From Thermoflexus hugenholtzii JAD2 (GTDB lineage: Bacteria; Chloroflexota; Dehalococcoidia; UBA2979): a DNA stretch of 29,023 nucleotides. Within the stretch, counting starts at the first letter, position 1. The number at the start of each line of letters is the position of its first letter. The stretch is from assembly GCA_945889565.1 (NCBI GenBank), contig CAMDBZ010000002.1:1-29023 (forward strand), read 5' to 3'. Shown piece by piece: positions 12,899 through 22,867 of this stretch. A program made the translations under genes and the position numbers. The notes beneath the pieces were generated by a model. The model did not search any database. It saw only the letters and a program-made list of their open reading frames with translations, and had not been told where the DNA came from.

Positions 12899-14071
12899 AT
12901 GGATTTCGAGTTTTCGGCGGGGGAGGAGCGGCTGCGCGCGGAGGTGCGCGCGCTGCTGGCGCGCGAGCTGCCGGCGGACTGGTCGACGCGCAGCTTGCTG
13001 GCGGCTCCGGACGCGGAGGAGCGTGCGGAGCTGGCGAAGCGGGTGTCGAAGCAGCTGGCGGAGCGGCGCTGGCTGGCGATGGCGTGGCCGAAGGAGCACG
13101 GCGGGCTGGCGGCGAGTTACCTCGAGCAGCTGGTGTTCAACGAGGAGTCGGCGTACCTCGACGCGCCGGGCGCGGGTGGCGTGGGCGTGTCGATGGTGGG
13201 GCCGTCGCTGATGCTGTACGGCGACGCGGAGCAGCGGCGGCTGTACCTGCCGCGCATCGCGAACGCGGACGACGTGTGGTGCGCGCTGTATTCGGAGCCG
13301 CTGGCGGGTTCGGATCTGGCGTCGATCCAGACGCGCGCGGTGCGCGACGGCGACGAGTATGTGATCTCGGGGACGAAGCTGTGGGTGGCGGGGGCGCGGC
13401 AGGCGAACCTCGGCTGGCTGGCGGCGCGGACGGACCCGCACGCGCCGAAGCATCGGGGTATTTCGACGTTCGTGCTGCCGATGGACAGTCCGGGCATCTC
13501 TGTGCGGCCGATTGAGAGCCTGGCGGGCGATGCGTACCTGACTGAGGTGCAGCTGGACAAGGTGCGGGTGCCGGCGGCGAACCTGGTGGGGACGGAGCAT
13601 CGCGGCTGGTATCAGGTGGCGACGTCGCTGGATTTCGAGCGGTCGAGCATCGGGGCGTTCGCGGGCGGGCGGCGCAACATCGAGCGTCTGGTGGGGCTGG
13701 CGCGGGAGGACGCGCGCGTGGTGCAGCAGCACCCGGGCGTGCGCTACGCGCTGGCGGACCGCTGGATCGAGCTGCAGGTGGGGCAGAGCCTGGCGTATCG
13801 CATTCCGTTCCTGCAGACGCAGGGGATCACGCCGAACCATGAGGCGTCGGTGTCGAAGCTGTACGGGTCGGAGCTGACACAGCGCATCGCGCAGACGGGG
13901 CTGCAGATGCTGGGGCAATCGGGGCTGCTGGCGCCGGGGTCGAGCCTGGCGCCGTTCGGCGGTGGGTTGGCGCGGCAATACCTGGAGTCGGTGGGCGCGA
14001 CGATCGGGGGCGGGACGTCGGAGGTGCTGCGCAACGCAGTGGCGCAGCGAGGGCTGGGGTTGCCGCGGTAG
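12899..14071 (+). CDS. Acyl-CoA dehydrogenase family protein
   Basis: A 390-residue flavoprotein predicted to oxidise an acyl-CoA to its 2-enoyl form with FAD. The order is standard. An N-terminal helical domain (MDFEFSAGEERLRAEVRALL to WLAMAWPKEHGG) comes first. The middle beta domain has the flavin-contacting CALYSEPLAGSDLASIQTRA and GTKLWVAGA. The C-terminal helical domain ends in YLESVGATIGGGTSEVLRNA, the FAD-proximal GGG(T/S)xE motif. The N-terminus resembles the long-chain or steroid side-chain members (FadE type). The exact substrate and the catalytic base are not assigned. The start ATG has a G-rich leader. Codons are G-ending like those of the left flank, in contrast to the next gene. 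Confidence 0.9.
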   Translation: MDFEFSAGEERLRAEVRALLARELPADWSTRSLLAAPDAEERAELAKRVSKQLAERRWLAMAWPKEHGGLAASYLEQLVFNEESAYLDAPGAGGVGVSMVGPSLMLYGDAEQRRLYLPRIANADDVWCALYSEPLAGSDLASIQTRAVRDGDEYVISGTKLWVAGARQANLGWLAARTDPHAPKHRGISTFVLPMDSPGISVRPIESLAGDAYLTEVQLDKVRVPAANLVGTEHRGWYQVATSLDFERSSIGAFAGGRRNIERLVGLAREDARVVQQHPGVRYALADRWIELQVGQSLAYRIPFLQTQGITPNHEASVSKLYGSELTQRIAQTGLQMLGQSGLLAPGSSLAPFGGGLARQYLESVGATIGGGTSEVLRNAVAQRGLGLPR

Positions 14072-14081
14072 GCATGTCGTC

Positions 14082-15131
14082 TTGACGAGCGACCTACCGC
14101 AATCAGCTGCTCCGCCAGCCCTCGCACCGGTCGTGCCAGGCGTTCGTGCCACGTTCCCGCTCGCCGCTCTCGCGTGGCTGCGCTGCAACGCCGACGCGGG
14201 CGAGCTGCGCTTCGGCGACGGCTCGCCGACTGCACCAACCCGTGTCGCCGACGGCCTCGTCCACTGCGCCACCTGCGACGCCGCATACCCCATCGAGGCC
14301 GGCATCCTCCGCTTGCTCCCAGGCCTGCACGTGCTCGACGCCGAGAGCGCGCACGAAGCCGCCCAGCGTGATCGCGAAGCCGCCGAGTTCGACCGCGTCA
14401 CCGGCGAACAGCAGGGCCTCCTCAACGCCCTCGAGGTTCCCGCGCACCTCGATGCGCTCCGCCTCTTCCCGGGGTGCACCACGCTCGAGCTCGGCGCGAG
14501 CAGCGGGCGGCTCACGCTGGAGCTCGCCGCCCGCGGCTCGCGCGTGCTCGCCGTGGACTTCTCGCTCGCCTCCCTTCAGCTGCTCGCCGAGCGGCTCCCC
14601 GCCGGCGCGCCGATCGCGCTGGTGCATGCCGACCTCACCCAGCTCGCCCTGGCCCCGAGCGCGTTCGACCGCGCGCTCGCCACCTGCACGTCCAACATGC
14701 CCACCCGCGCGCATCGCCTCTCGATGCTCCGGCTCGCCGCCGACGCCCTGCGCCCCGACGGCCGCTTCGTCTTCTCCGCGTACAATTACACCTGGCTGCA
14801 CGGCTTGCGTCGCGAGGGCACCGTCGGCCGCTACGGCAACGACATGCATGTGGTGTGGCGCCGCTTCCGCCCCCGTGAGCTCGCGCGCGAGGCCGCGCCC
14901 TTCTTCGCGAACGTCGACTACTCCTCGGTCGTCCCCGCGCGCCGCTTCCTGCAGCGCCCACTGCCGACCCACCCCGCACTGCGCGCGCTCGTGCCGCTGT
15001 TGCAGCGCGCCGCGCGCGTCACCGGTCGCCTGCCCGGTCTGCGCGGCTTCGGCTGGCTCTGGATGATGACCGTCGACACGCCGCTCCACGAGCCGGCGCC
15101 ACCCGCGCGCGACGCCGCGCCTTCCGCCTAG
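14082..15131 (+). CDS. Class I SAM methyltransferase with Trm112-like N-terminal domain
   Basis: Up to 349 residues. The N-terminal part resembles a Trm112/YcaR zinc-ribbon: LAWLRCNADAGELRF, then VHCATCDAAYPIEAGILRLLP with a CxxC. A class I methyltransferase follows: motif I LELGASSGRLTLELAARGSRV, motif II AVDFSLASL, an acidic motif III (VHADLTQLAL), and RLAADALRPDGRFVFSAYNY as the post-IV strand. It should transfer a methyl group from S-adenosylmethionine; the substrate is unknown. The start is uncertain: TTG 14082 lies 10 nt after the dehydrogenase stop, and GTG 14133 is in frame. Codons are C-ending, unlike the preceding gene, and the skew border falls between the two genes. Confidence 0.8.
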   Translation: MTSDLPQSAAPPALAPVVPGVRATFPLAALAWLRCNADAGELRFGDGSPTAPTRVADGLVHCATCDAAYPIEAGILRLLPGLHVLDAESAHEAAQRDREAAEFDRVTGEQQGLLNALEVPAHLDALRLFPGCTTLELGASSGRLTLELAARGSRVLAVDFSLASLQLLAERLPAGAPIALVHADLTQLALAPSAFDRALATCTSNMPTRAHRLSMLRLAADALRPDGRFVFSAYNYTWLHGLRREGTVGRYGNDMHVVWRRFRPRELAREAAPFFANVDYSSVVPARRFLQRPLPTHPALRALVPLLQRAARVTGRLPGLRGFGWLWMMTVDTPLHEPAPPARDAAPSA

Positions 15132-15215
15132 CGAGCTCACCGGCGCCGATGCCGTCTCTGACCGCCACGCCGCACGCGCCGCCGCCGTCGCGGCCCCGCG
15201 CGCAGGCGTGGGCGC

Positions 15216-15671
15216 TCAGCCCTCCGCGGCGCCTTCCGGCGCCCGCACGTCGGGCGCCGCTAGCACGCAGATCAGCGCCACCACCACCGCCGATGCCACG
15301 CACCACGCGCACACCGCGTCGATCACGAACAGCTCGAGGTACGTCAGGTACGCCGAGTACAGCGCACCGGACAGCGCGAGTGCGAACGTCCACACCGCCA
15401 GCGCGCGCGGCGCCCTCCGCCCCCACACACGCCGCCACATGATGCGCAGCCCCAACAGCGCGATCAGCCCGCCGTACAGCCCCAGCCCCAGCGCTGCCAC
15501 CGGCACAGCGCCCACCGTCGCGTAGTCCGACTCCTGCACGCGCTGGCAATCGCCGATGCCCGTGCAGAACGGCTCCGCCTCACGGTCCAGCGCCACGAAC
15601 GTGAGGTAGCTCGCGATGCCCAGCCCCACGATCGCCAGCGCGAGCAACAGCTGCAGCCGGCGCGCTCGCAA
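15216..15671 (-). CDS. VKOR-family disulfide-generating membrane protein
   Basis: A 151-residue integral membrane protein with four hydrophobic segments (about residues 8-27, 52-78, 90-110, 114-138). It has the bacterial VKOR cysteine set: C36 and C42 in the periplasmic loop (PFCTGIGDCQRVQESDY) and the active CAWC pair at C121/C124. In the family it reoxidises a DsbA-like partner using quinone. Here such a partner is encoded immediately upstream, with its stop 5 nt before this TTG start, so the pair is coupled. The start TTG gives a basic RARR before the first membrane helix. The last residues are alanine-rich and probably cytoplasmic. Confidence 0.9.
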   Translation of the reverse strand: MRARRLQLLLALAIVGLGIASYLTFVALDREAEPFCTGIGDCQRVQESDYATVGAVPVAALGLGLYGGLIALLGLRIMWRRVWGRRAPRALAVWTFALALSGALYSAYLTYLELFVIDAVCAWCVASAVVVALICVLAAPDVRAPEGAAEG

Positions 15672-15676
15672 CGCGT

Positions 15677-16432
15677 TCAGCGCCCCGCCCCCGCCCGCAC
15701 CGTCGCCACCGCCTGCCGGAACGTCTCCAGCGGCTGCGCACCGCGGATCACGAACCCACCGACGACGAACGACGGCGTCGACTCGATGCCCAGCTGCGCC
15801 GCCTCGTCCGTCATCTCCTGCACCACCGCGCGCTTCTCCCGCCCGTCGAGACAGCGATCGAACCGCTCGACGTCGAACGCCGCGCCCTCCACCGCATCGG
15901 CGAGCTCCCGTGCATACCGCTTGAGCTTCCCGTGCTCGAACACGCCCGACTGCTCCGCGCCCTGCTTGGTGAATAGCAGATCATGCATCTCCCAGAATCG
16001 CCCCTGGTCCAGCGCGCATTCCGCCGCCTCCGCCGCCGATTGGGATTCCGGCCCCAGTACCACGAAGTGCCGGAACTCGATCGCGACCGTCCCCGGATCC
16101 ACCAGCTCTGCGCGCAACGCCGGCGCGGTATCACTCCAGTAGCGCTTGCAGAACGGACACTGGAAGTCCGCGTACTCGATGATCACCACCGGCGCGTTCG
16201 GCGCGCCCTCCACCCGCCCGCTGACCGCCGCCCGCTGCACCGGCACGAACGAACCCTCGTCACCTCCGTCCGGCCGATTCATGACGATCAGCAGCACCGC
16301 GACCAGCACCGCCCCACCGAGTGAGCCCGCCACCAGCGGATCGCGTAGCGCTCCCCGCCACCCGCCCCGCCCCTGACGTGAAGCGGGGGCCGTCTGCCGG
16401 CCCCCGCGCGATCGCCCACGCCTGCTTGCCAC
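15677..16432 (-). CDS. Membrane-anchored DsbA-like thiol-disulfide oxidoreductase
   Basis: A 251-residue protein with a basic cytoplasmic tail (1-32), a single membrane anchor (LVAGSLGGAVLVAVLLIVM, about 33-51) and an exported DsbA/thioredoxin-4 domain. The active site is CPFC (C92, C95) in YADFQCPFCKRYW, and the cis-proline is P220 in ESTPSFVVGG. It should insert disulfides into secreted proteins and be recycled by the adjacent VKOR. The start GTG 16432 has an excellent GGAGGTGA just upstream. The first codons contain a perfect inverted repeat (GCGGGGGCCG and CGGCCCCCGC, 16384-16408) that may fold in the mRNA near the start. Confidence 0.9.
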   Translation of the reverse strand: MASRRGRSRGGRQTAPASRQGRGGWRGALRDPLVAGSLGGAVLVAVLLIVMNRPDGGDEGSFVPVQRAAVSGRVEGAPNAPVVIIEYADFQCPFCKRYWSDTAPALRAELVDPGTVAIEFRHFVVLGPESQSAAEAAECALDQGRFWEMHDLLFTKQGAEQSGVFEHGKLKRYARELADAVEGAAFDVERFDRCLDGREKRAVVQEMTDEAAQLGIESTPSFVVGGFVIRGAQPLETFRQAVATVRAGAGR

Positions 16433-16487
16433 CCGTCACCTCCCACGTTCCTCACTCAACCGTTCGGCACGCCCCCGTGAATCGACG

Positions 16488-17153
16488 CTACCGCACACCC
16501 GGCTCGGGCGAACGATTGCGATTCGTGCGCACGAACGCCTCCAGCTGCGGCGCATCGAAACGATCGAGCGCTAGCAGCCGCCCCCACGACACCGCCATGA
16601 TCGGCTTCGCATTCTCCGGCCGCGGCGACAGCAACACGTCCTTGTCGAACGTTCGCGCCAGGTCCCGCAGCTCACGCAGCGTTGCTTCGTCGACCTGCTC
16701 GGGGTCGTACGACATCCACACCGCCCCGTGCTCCAGCGTGTGGATCGCCGCGCCGTCCGGCACCGGATCGACGTATGTGCCGATGCGCTGCGGCACCCCG
16801 AAGTGTGGCCCGCCCGTCGGCGGCTCGCCCGGCAGGATGATCAGCAGCGACGCATCCTCGATGTGCGTCGCCGCGCCGCCGGACTCGCGCTCCTCGCCCA
16901 GCAGCGGCTCCGTCGACACCGCTGCGGTGGATTGCGGCCGGTTCGCGATCACCAGCGCCCCGATCAGCACCAGCGCCACCGCCACGGAGCCCAGCGTTAG
17001 GAACCCCCCGAACGAATCGATCGTCTCGCGCCAGGCCGGCTTGCTCGCCGCCGCGGCGCCGGCGCCACGCGCGCGCTGCTCCGGCTGCTCCGGCGGGGTC
17101 CCCGCCGCACCACCGGGCCGCCGCCGTACTGGCTTCATCCGCTGTCGCGCCAC
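16488..17153 (-). CDS. Membrane-anchored DUF3105 protein
   Basis: A 221-residue protein with a basic, proline-rich cytoplasmic tail, one membrane helix (FLTLGSVAVALVLIGALVIA, about 51-70) and an exported domain. It carries DUF3105 landmarks: PPTGGPHF (111-118), GTYVDPVPDGAAIHTLEHGA (125-144) with the conserved LEHG, and a C-terminal AVSWGRLLALDRFD. DUF3105 has no established function. Placing it upstream of DsbA and VKOR (55-nt gap, same strand, same architecture of basic tail plus single anchor) suggests a role in envelope thiol chemistry or a substrate of that system. The start GTG 17153 has AGGAGG 4 nt upstream; the ATG five codons on is the alternative. Confidence 0.82.
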   Translation of the reverse strand: MARQRMKPVRRRPGGAAGTPPEQPEQRARGAGAAAASKPAWRETIDSFGGFLTLGSVAVALVLIGALVIANRPQSTAAVSTEPLLGEERESGGAATHIEDASLLIILPGEPPTGGPHFGVPQRIGTYVDPVPDGAAIHTLEHGAVWMSYDPEQVDEATLRELRDLARTFDKDVLLSPRPENAKPIMAVSWGRLLALDRFDAPQLEAFVRTNRNRSPEPGVR

Positions 17154-17177
17154 GTCGCCTCCTCGAGAACCCCTACC

Positions 17178-17206
17178 AGCCTACCCGCGCCGTCCGCACC
17201 GCGACA
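17178..17206 (-). promoter_or_regulatory. Possible promoter of the DUF3105-DsbA-VKOR operon
   Basis: On the minus strand TGTCGC (17201-17206), a 17-nt spacer and TAGGCT (17178-17183) lie about 25 nt before the GTG. The -35 is weak. Confidence 0.35.
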
Positions 17207-17280
17207 GCGGACGAAGGTCCCGACGCCGCGCCCGCTGCAACACTGCGCGCGCCGCTAGCGCCGAGCATGCGGGCCGGGCG

Positions 17281-17325
17281 CTCCCCTCGCCCGCGCGGCG
17301 GGAGAGGGGCCGGGGGTGAGGGCTC
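17281..17325 (-). repeat. CCCTCACCCC dispersed repeat, copy 4 (reversed)
   Basis: Complement of the family consensus. On the + strand it reads CTCCCCTCGCCC... and ends ...CCGGGGGTGAGGGCTCC. It lies 20 nt past the valS stop and may double as its transcription stop. Confidence 0.85.
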
Positions 17326-17345
17326 CTGCGGCCGCAACAACACTG

Positions 17346-20045
<2,700 letters not shown>

Positions 20046-20109
20046 CGCACCCTCACTTCACGCGAGCCCCTGCCGACCGCGTCCCTCACGCCGCCTAGGG
20101 ACAACAAAA

Positions 20110-20136
20110 CGCCCCGCCTCTCTGTGAGGCAGGGCG
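20110..20136 (-). terminator. Intrinsic terminator in the valS leader
   Basis: On the minus strand CGCCCTGCCTC pairs with GAGGCGGGGCG (11 bp, one G-U, ACAGA loop) and is followed at once by TTTTGTTGT. It is the only classical hairpin plus T-run terminator in the window, and it sits before, not after, a gene. Confidence 0.85.
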
Positions 20137-20171
20137 TGGCCCAGGCGGCTCGCGACCCTTCGCAGGGCCTG

Positions 20172-20216
20172 CTAGCCGCCGCTCGGTACTACCACCTGCC
20201 GCTCGCCGCTGCTCAT
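20172..20216 (-). CDS. valS leader peptide with three consecutive Val codons
   Basis: This reads MSSGERQVVVPSGG then TAG. Codons 8-10 are GTG GTA GTA. The ATG is exactly 6 nt past a TACCAT -10 element, the spacing of a leaderless start, so the first transcribed base would be the A of ATG and no Shine-Dalgarno is needed. The valine run upstream of a terminator and then valS is the arrangement expected of a regulatory peptide that senses charged tRNA-Val. The same frame stays open upstream to 20354, but the promoter lies inside that extension, so the short form is preferred. Confidence 0.72.
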   Translation of the reverse strand: MSSGERQVVVPSGG

Positions 20217-20222
20217 GCCCCG

Positions 20223-20252
20223 ATGGTAGGCGCGCCCGCGCGACCCGGTCAA
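20223..20252 (-). promoter_or_regulatory. Promoter of the valS leader
   Basis: TTGACC (20247-20252), an 18-nt spacer and TACCAT (20223-20228) on the minus strand. The start falls at about 20216, on the leader-peptide ATG. Confidence 0.7.
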
Positions 20253-20280
20253 CGCGACTGGTACGCCGCGTCGCGACTCC

Positions 20281-20320
20281 GCCTCGCCCCTCGGGGAGAA
20301 GGGGCCGGGGGTGGGGGCCT
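20281..20320 (-). repeat. CCCTCACCCC dispersed repeat, copy 5 (reversed, shortened)
   Basis: The + strand reads CCTCGCCCCTCGGGGAGAAG and then GGGCCGGGGGTGGGGGCC, a shortened, slightly diverged complement of the family. It lies just upstream of the valS promoter. Confidence 0.7.
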
Positions 20321-20340
20321 CCCCGTCGCGCCCCACCCGA

Positions 20341-20432
20341 TGCCCCGCTATCAACTTCGCGACCTAAATGTTACTTTTGCTCAGAAAGCTATCATCTCAT
20401 CCTCTCACCTGATACCGGACGCACAATCTCCC
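20341..20432. other. AT-richer patch before the Fic gene
   Basis: Bases 20349-20410 are clearly less GC-rich than the surroundings (for example CCTAAATGTTACTTTTGCTC). They include TTTGCT and TATCAT elements but no well-spaced -35/-10 pair. No Shine-Dalgarno precedes the Fic ATG. This is the probable control region for the Fic gene, divergent from valS. Confidence 0.4.
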
Positions 20433-21584
20433 ATGCCCGAACCCATGCCCGACGCTCCACCCCACCCGCTGGCCGCCAGCCCGATCGGCCAACTCCAGCC
20501 CATCCCCGAAGGCGTGCTTGCGTACGTCCCAGACCCGCTCCCGCGCTCCCTCCAGCTCCCGCCCGACGTCGTCTACCTGCTGGACGAAGCCTCCCGCGAG
20601 GTCGCCACGCTCGCCGGCGTCGGCGAGACGCTGCTCAACCCGCGCCTACTCATCGCCCCGTTCCTGCGCCTCGAAGCCGTGCTCTCCTCGCGCATCGAGG
20701 GCACGCAAGCCTCGCTCTCCGACGTCTACGTCTTCGAGGCCGGCGGCCGCGAGCCCGCTGACGCGCGCGAAGTCTGGAACTACGTGCAGGCCGTCGAGCA
20801 CGGCCTCGCCCGCCTCGACGCGCTCCCGATCAGCCTGCGTCTGCTGCTCGAGCTCCATGAGCTGCTGCTCACCGGCGTCCGCGGCAGCAGCTTGCACCCC
20901 GGCGAGCTGCGCGATCGCCAGGTCTGGCTCGGCGCCGCCGGCACGCCGATCGCGCGCGCGCGCTACGTCCCGCCGCCCCCACGCGCGCTCATCGAGTTGC
21001 TCGCCGACTGGGAGCGCTTCGTCCATGACGACGGCCCGCTCCCGCCGCTCGTGCGCGCCGCGCTCATGCACTACCAGTTCGAAGCGGTCCACCCGTTCAT
21101 CGACGGCAACGGCCGCATCGGCCGCCTGCTCATCCCGCTGCTGCTCGCCGAGCGCGGCGTGCTGCGCACCCCCCTGCTCTACCTCAGCGCCTACTTCGAG
21201 CGCCGCCGCCCCGAGTACTACGACCAGCTGCTCGCCGTCTCGCACAGCGGTGACTGGACGCCGTGGCTCCGCTTTTTCCTGCTCGGCGTCCGCGACCAGG
21301 CCCGCGACGCTCTCCGCCGCGCCCGCACCCTGCGCGACCTGCACGAGCACTACCGCGCCCTGCTGCAGGAGCGGCGCGCCGCTGCCTCCGTGCTCCAACT
21401 GCTGGACGAGCTGTTCGTCCGCCCCGTCTTCACCCGCCGCCACGCAGCCGATCGCCTCGGCGTCACCGTGGCCGCAACCCGCGCGATCATCGACCGCCTC
21501 GAGGCCGCCGGCATCGTTGCCCCCGTCGCCGACACGTACCCCCAGCTCTTCCGCGCCGACGAGCTGCTCGCCGCCCTCGGTTAG
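20433..21584 (+). CDS. Class II Fic-domain AMP-transferase (putative)
   Basis: A 383-residue Fic protein. The Fic/DOC N-terminal region carries the inhibitory helix motif SSRIEG (85-90, [S/T]xxxE[G/N]). It lies before the active site, which defines the class II auto-inhibited type. The catalytic motif HPFIDGNGRIGR is intact at 210-221, with the His that activates the target hydroxyl and the Asn/Arg that hold ATP. A C-terminal winged helix follows (VFTRRHAADRLGVTVAATRA, IIDRLEAAGIV). Such proteins usually transfer AMP to a target side chain; the target is unknown and no antitoxin-sized gene is adjacent. ATG 20433 is chosen over upstream in-frame codons because the domain begins soon after (PIGQLQPIPEGVLAY); MPDAP, five codons in, is also possible. 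Confidence 0.9.
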   Translation: MPEPMPDAPPHPLAASPIGQLQPIPEGVLAYVPDPLPRSLQLPPDVVYLLDEASREVATLAGVGETLLNPRLLIAPFLRLEAVLSSRIEGTQASLSDVYVFEAGGREPADAREVWNYVQAVEHGLARLDALPISLRLLLELHELLLTGVRGSSLHPGELRDRQVWLGAAGTPIARARYVPPPPRALIELLADWERFVHDDGPLPPLVRAALMHYQFEAVHPFIDGNGRIGRLLIPLLLAERGVLRTPLLYLSAYFERRRPEYYDQLLAVSHSGDWTPWLRFFLLGVRDQARDALRRARTLRDLHEHYRALLQERRAAASVLQLLDELFVRPVFTRRHAADRLGVTVAATRAIIDRLEAAGIVAPVADTYPQLFRADELLAALG

Positions 21585-21603
21585 CGCGCTTCTTGCCGCT
21601 CCG

Positions 21604-21654
21604 CTCCCCCTCGCCCCGCCCCGCGGGGAGAGGGGGCCGGGGGGTGAGGGCTCC
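21604..21654 (-). repeat. CCCTCACCCC dispersed repeat, copy 6 (reversed)
   Basis: A full-length complement of the consensus, 20 nt after the Fic stop. It is nearly identical to the complement of copy 1, including CCCCGCGGGG at its centre. Confidence 0.85.
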
Positions 21655-21739
21655 GGCGCCGAGCCTTGACGCGCCCGGCCCTCGCCCCGACGCTGCGGGC
21701 GCGCCGACTCTGCCCGAGCAACACAGGAGCCGCCCACCG

Positions 21740-22267
21740 ATGCAGGTCCAGCACCTCGGCTACCCCGCCATCATCTGCAAGAGCATGGACGAATCGATCG
21801 CCTTCTACACGCGCGCCTTCGGCATGCACCACCTCTTCACCGAACCCAACCGCGACGACAGCGAGTCCGTGCAAGCGCTGCTCCACGCCGGCGGCGACAC
21901 CTACCTCCTGCTCGTCGGCCCTACCCGCGCCGACATCAAGCTCGCCGAGGCGCAGCTTGGCATCGGCTCCATGCAGTACCTCAGCCTCACCGTCCCCGGC
22001 GCCGAGCTCGATCGCGCCTACGCCGAACTGGCCGCCTCCGGCGTGCGCGCCTCCGAGGAGATCCGCCGCGGCTATGAACGCCTCGTCTTCCTCGAAGACC
22101 CCAACGGCGTGCTCATCACCCTCACCGCCTGGATCACCGACCCGCCCCCCGCGCTCGCCCGCGCCGACGTGCTCACCCGCGCCGCCGCCCTCCGCGCGGC
22201 CGAGGCCGCCCCCTTCCTCGAAGACGGCCACATCCGCCGGGCGATCGCCGCGCTCGGCGGAGCCTGA
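21740..22267 (+). CDS. Glyoxalase/VOC-superfamily protein
   Basis: A 175-residue protein. The paired beta-alpha-beta-beta-beta modules of the vicinal oxygen chelate fold are visible. Module one is HLGYPAIICKSMDESIAFYT, then RAFGMHHLF. Module two is MQYLSLTVPGAELDRAYAEL, then GYERLVFLEDPNGVLITLTA. The last strand has Thr where many metal-binding members have Glu (usual DPDGxxIE), so metal binding and catalysis are uncertain; lyase, dioxygenase or binding roles are all possible. The last 35 residues form an extra helical tail. The start ATG 21740 has AGGAG about 11 nt upstream. It is the last gene before the right-hand skew border. Confidence 0.82.
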   Translation: MQVQHLGYPAIICKSMDESIAFYTRAFGMHHLFTEPNRDDSESVQALLHAGGDTYLLLVGPTRADIKLAEAQLGIGSMQYLSLTVPGAELDRAYAELAASGVRASEEIRRGYERLVFLEDPNGVLITLTAWITDPPPALARADVLTRAAALRAAEAAPFLEDGHIRRAIAALGGA

Positions 22268-22403
22268 CCACCGGGCGTGCGCGGCGCGTGTCGAGATCCG
22301 CTGCGTCCTGCCGCGCACGGGGGAGGCCGTACGCGCCGGCCTGCGGATGCGTGGCCCGTCCAATGCGCACTGGGTATGCTGCGGGACGCGCGAGGAGGGG
22401 CGA

Positions 22404-22700
22404 ATGGTGACGGAGCTGGCGGTGGGGTTCGATGACATGGTGGTGCTGAGCGAGGGCGGCGTGGACGTCTTCGTGCTGAACCTCGACGCGGATCCCGAGG
22501 TGCCGCCGTACTACATCGATGTTGCGGGGCGACGGTTCGCGTTCTCGGGCGTGACGTTCCTGGTGCGCGGGCACAGCGCGCAGCTGTCGCAGTTCGTGCG
22601 CGAGCACGAGGCGGAGGGACGGCTGTTGCTGCTGGGCGAGCGCCGCGACCGCTATTTCGCGTACGTCTTCGACCCGGCGGCGGACACGGGCGAGGAGTAG
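22404..22700 (+). CDS. Small protein of unknown function
   Basis: A 98-residue soluble protein, acidic, beta-rich in appearance (MVVLSEGGVDVFVLNLDADP, YYIDVAGRRFAFSGVTFLVR, LLLLGERRDRYFAYVFDP). No family, signal peptide or membrane segment is recognised. A very strong GAGGAGGGG precedes the ATG, and a TATGCT -10-like element lies at 22375-22380, so it is probably a real, independently transcribed gene. Codons are G-ending again, as right of the skew border. Confidence 0.65.
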   Translation: MVTELAVGFDDMVVLSEGGVDVFVLNLDADPEVPPYYIDVAGRRFAFSGVTFLVRGHSAQLSQFVREHEAEGRLLLLGERRDRYFAYVFDPAADTGEE

Positions 22701-22746
22701 GACGGACCCACCCACCGCTGGGACTCTCACCGCCCAACCACAAAGA

Positions 22747-22790
22747 CCCTCACCCCCCGGCCTCCTCTCCCCCACGGGGGCGAGCGGGAG
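22747..22790 (+). repeat. CCCTCACCCC dispersed repeat, copy 7
   Basis: CCCTCACCCCCCGGCCTCCT with a CCCCCACGGGGGCGAG right half, in + orientation, between convergent genes. Confidence 0.8.
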
Positions 22791-22867
22791 TCGGAGTAGG
22801 AGGCGTCTCGGACGGGGTGATAGTGCAGCGGCCTGTTCGATCGCCGGGTGGCAGTCGTTCGCCGTGG

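Larger units (their letters stand above)
20102..20216 (-). promoter_or_regulatory. valS leader: candidate ribosome-mediated attenuator
   Basis: Leader positions are numbered from the A at 20216. A peptide with three valine codons covers 1-45. A strong hairpin can form between GGCGGCTAGC (37-46) and GCGAGCCGCC (64-73), extended inside by CCCT-GCGA-AGGG; it includes the leader stop codon. The terminator is 81-107. The terminator's 5' arm can alternatively pair upstream in two ways. GCAGGCCC (45-52) can pair with GGG (75-77) plus CCTGC (84-88). GGCAGG-TGG (17-25) can pair with 78-89. A ribosome paused on the Val codons leaves 45-52 free; one at the stop codon covers it. That gives a plausible antitermination switch on valine shortage. 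Energies were not computed. Confidence 0.65.

Noticed and set aside
20172..20216. T-box riboswitch reading of GGTGGTAGTACC in the valS leader
   Set aside because: GGTGGTA-TACC superficially recalls the T-box GGTGGNACC, but the promoter leaves no room for a Stem I, and the same bases read as three Val codons in a short frame starting at the predicted +1.
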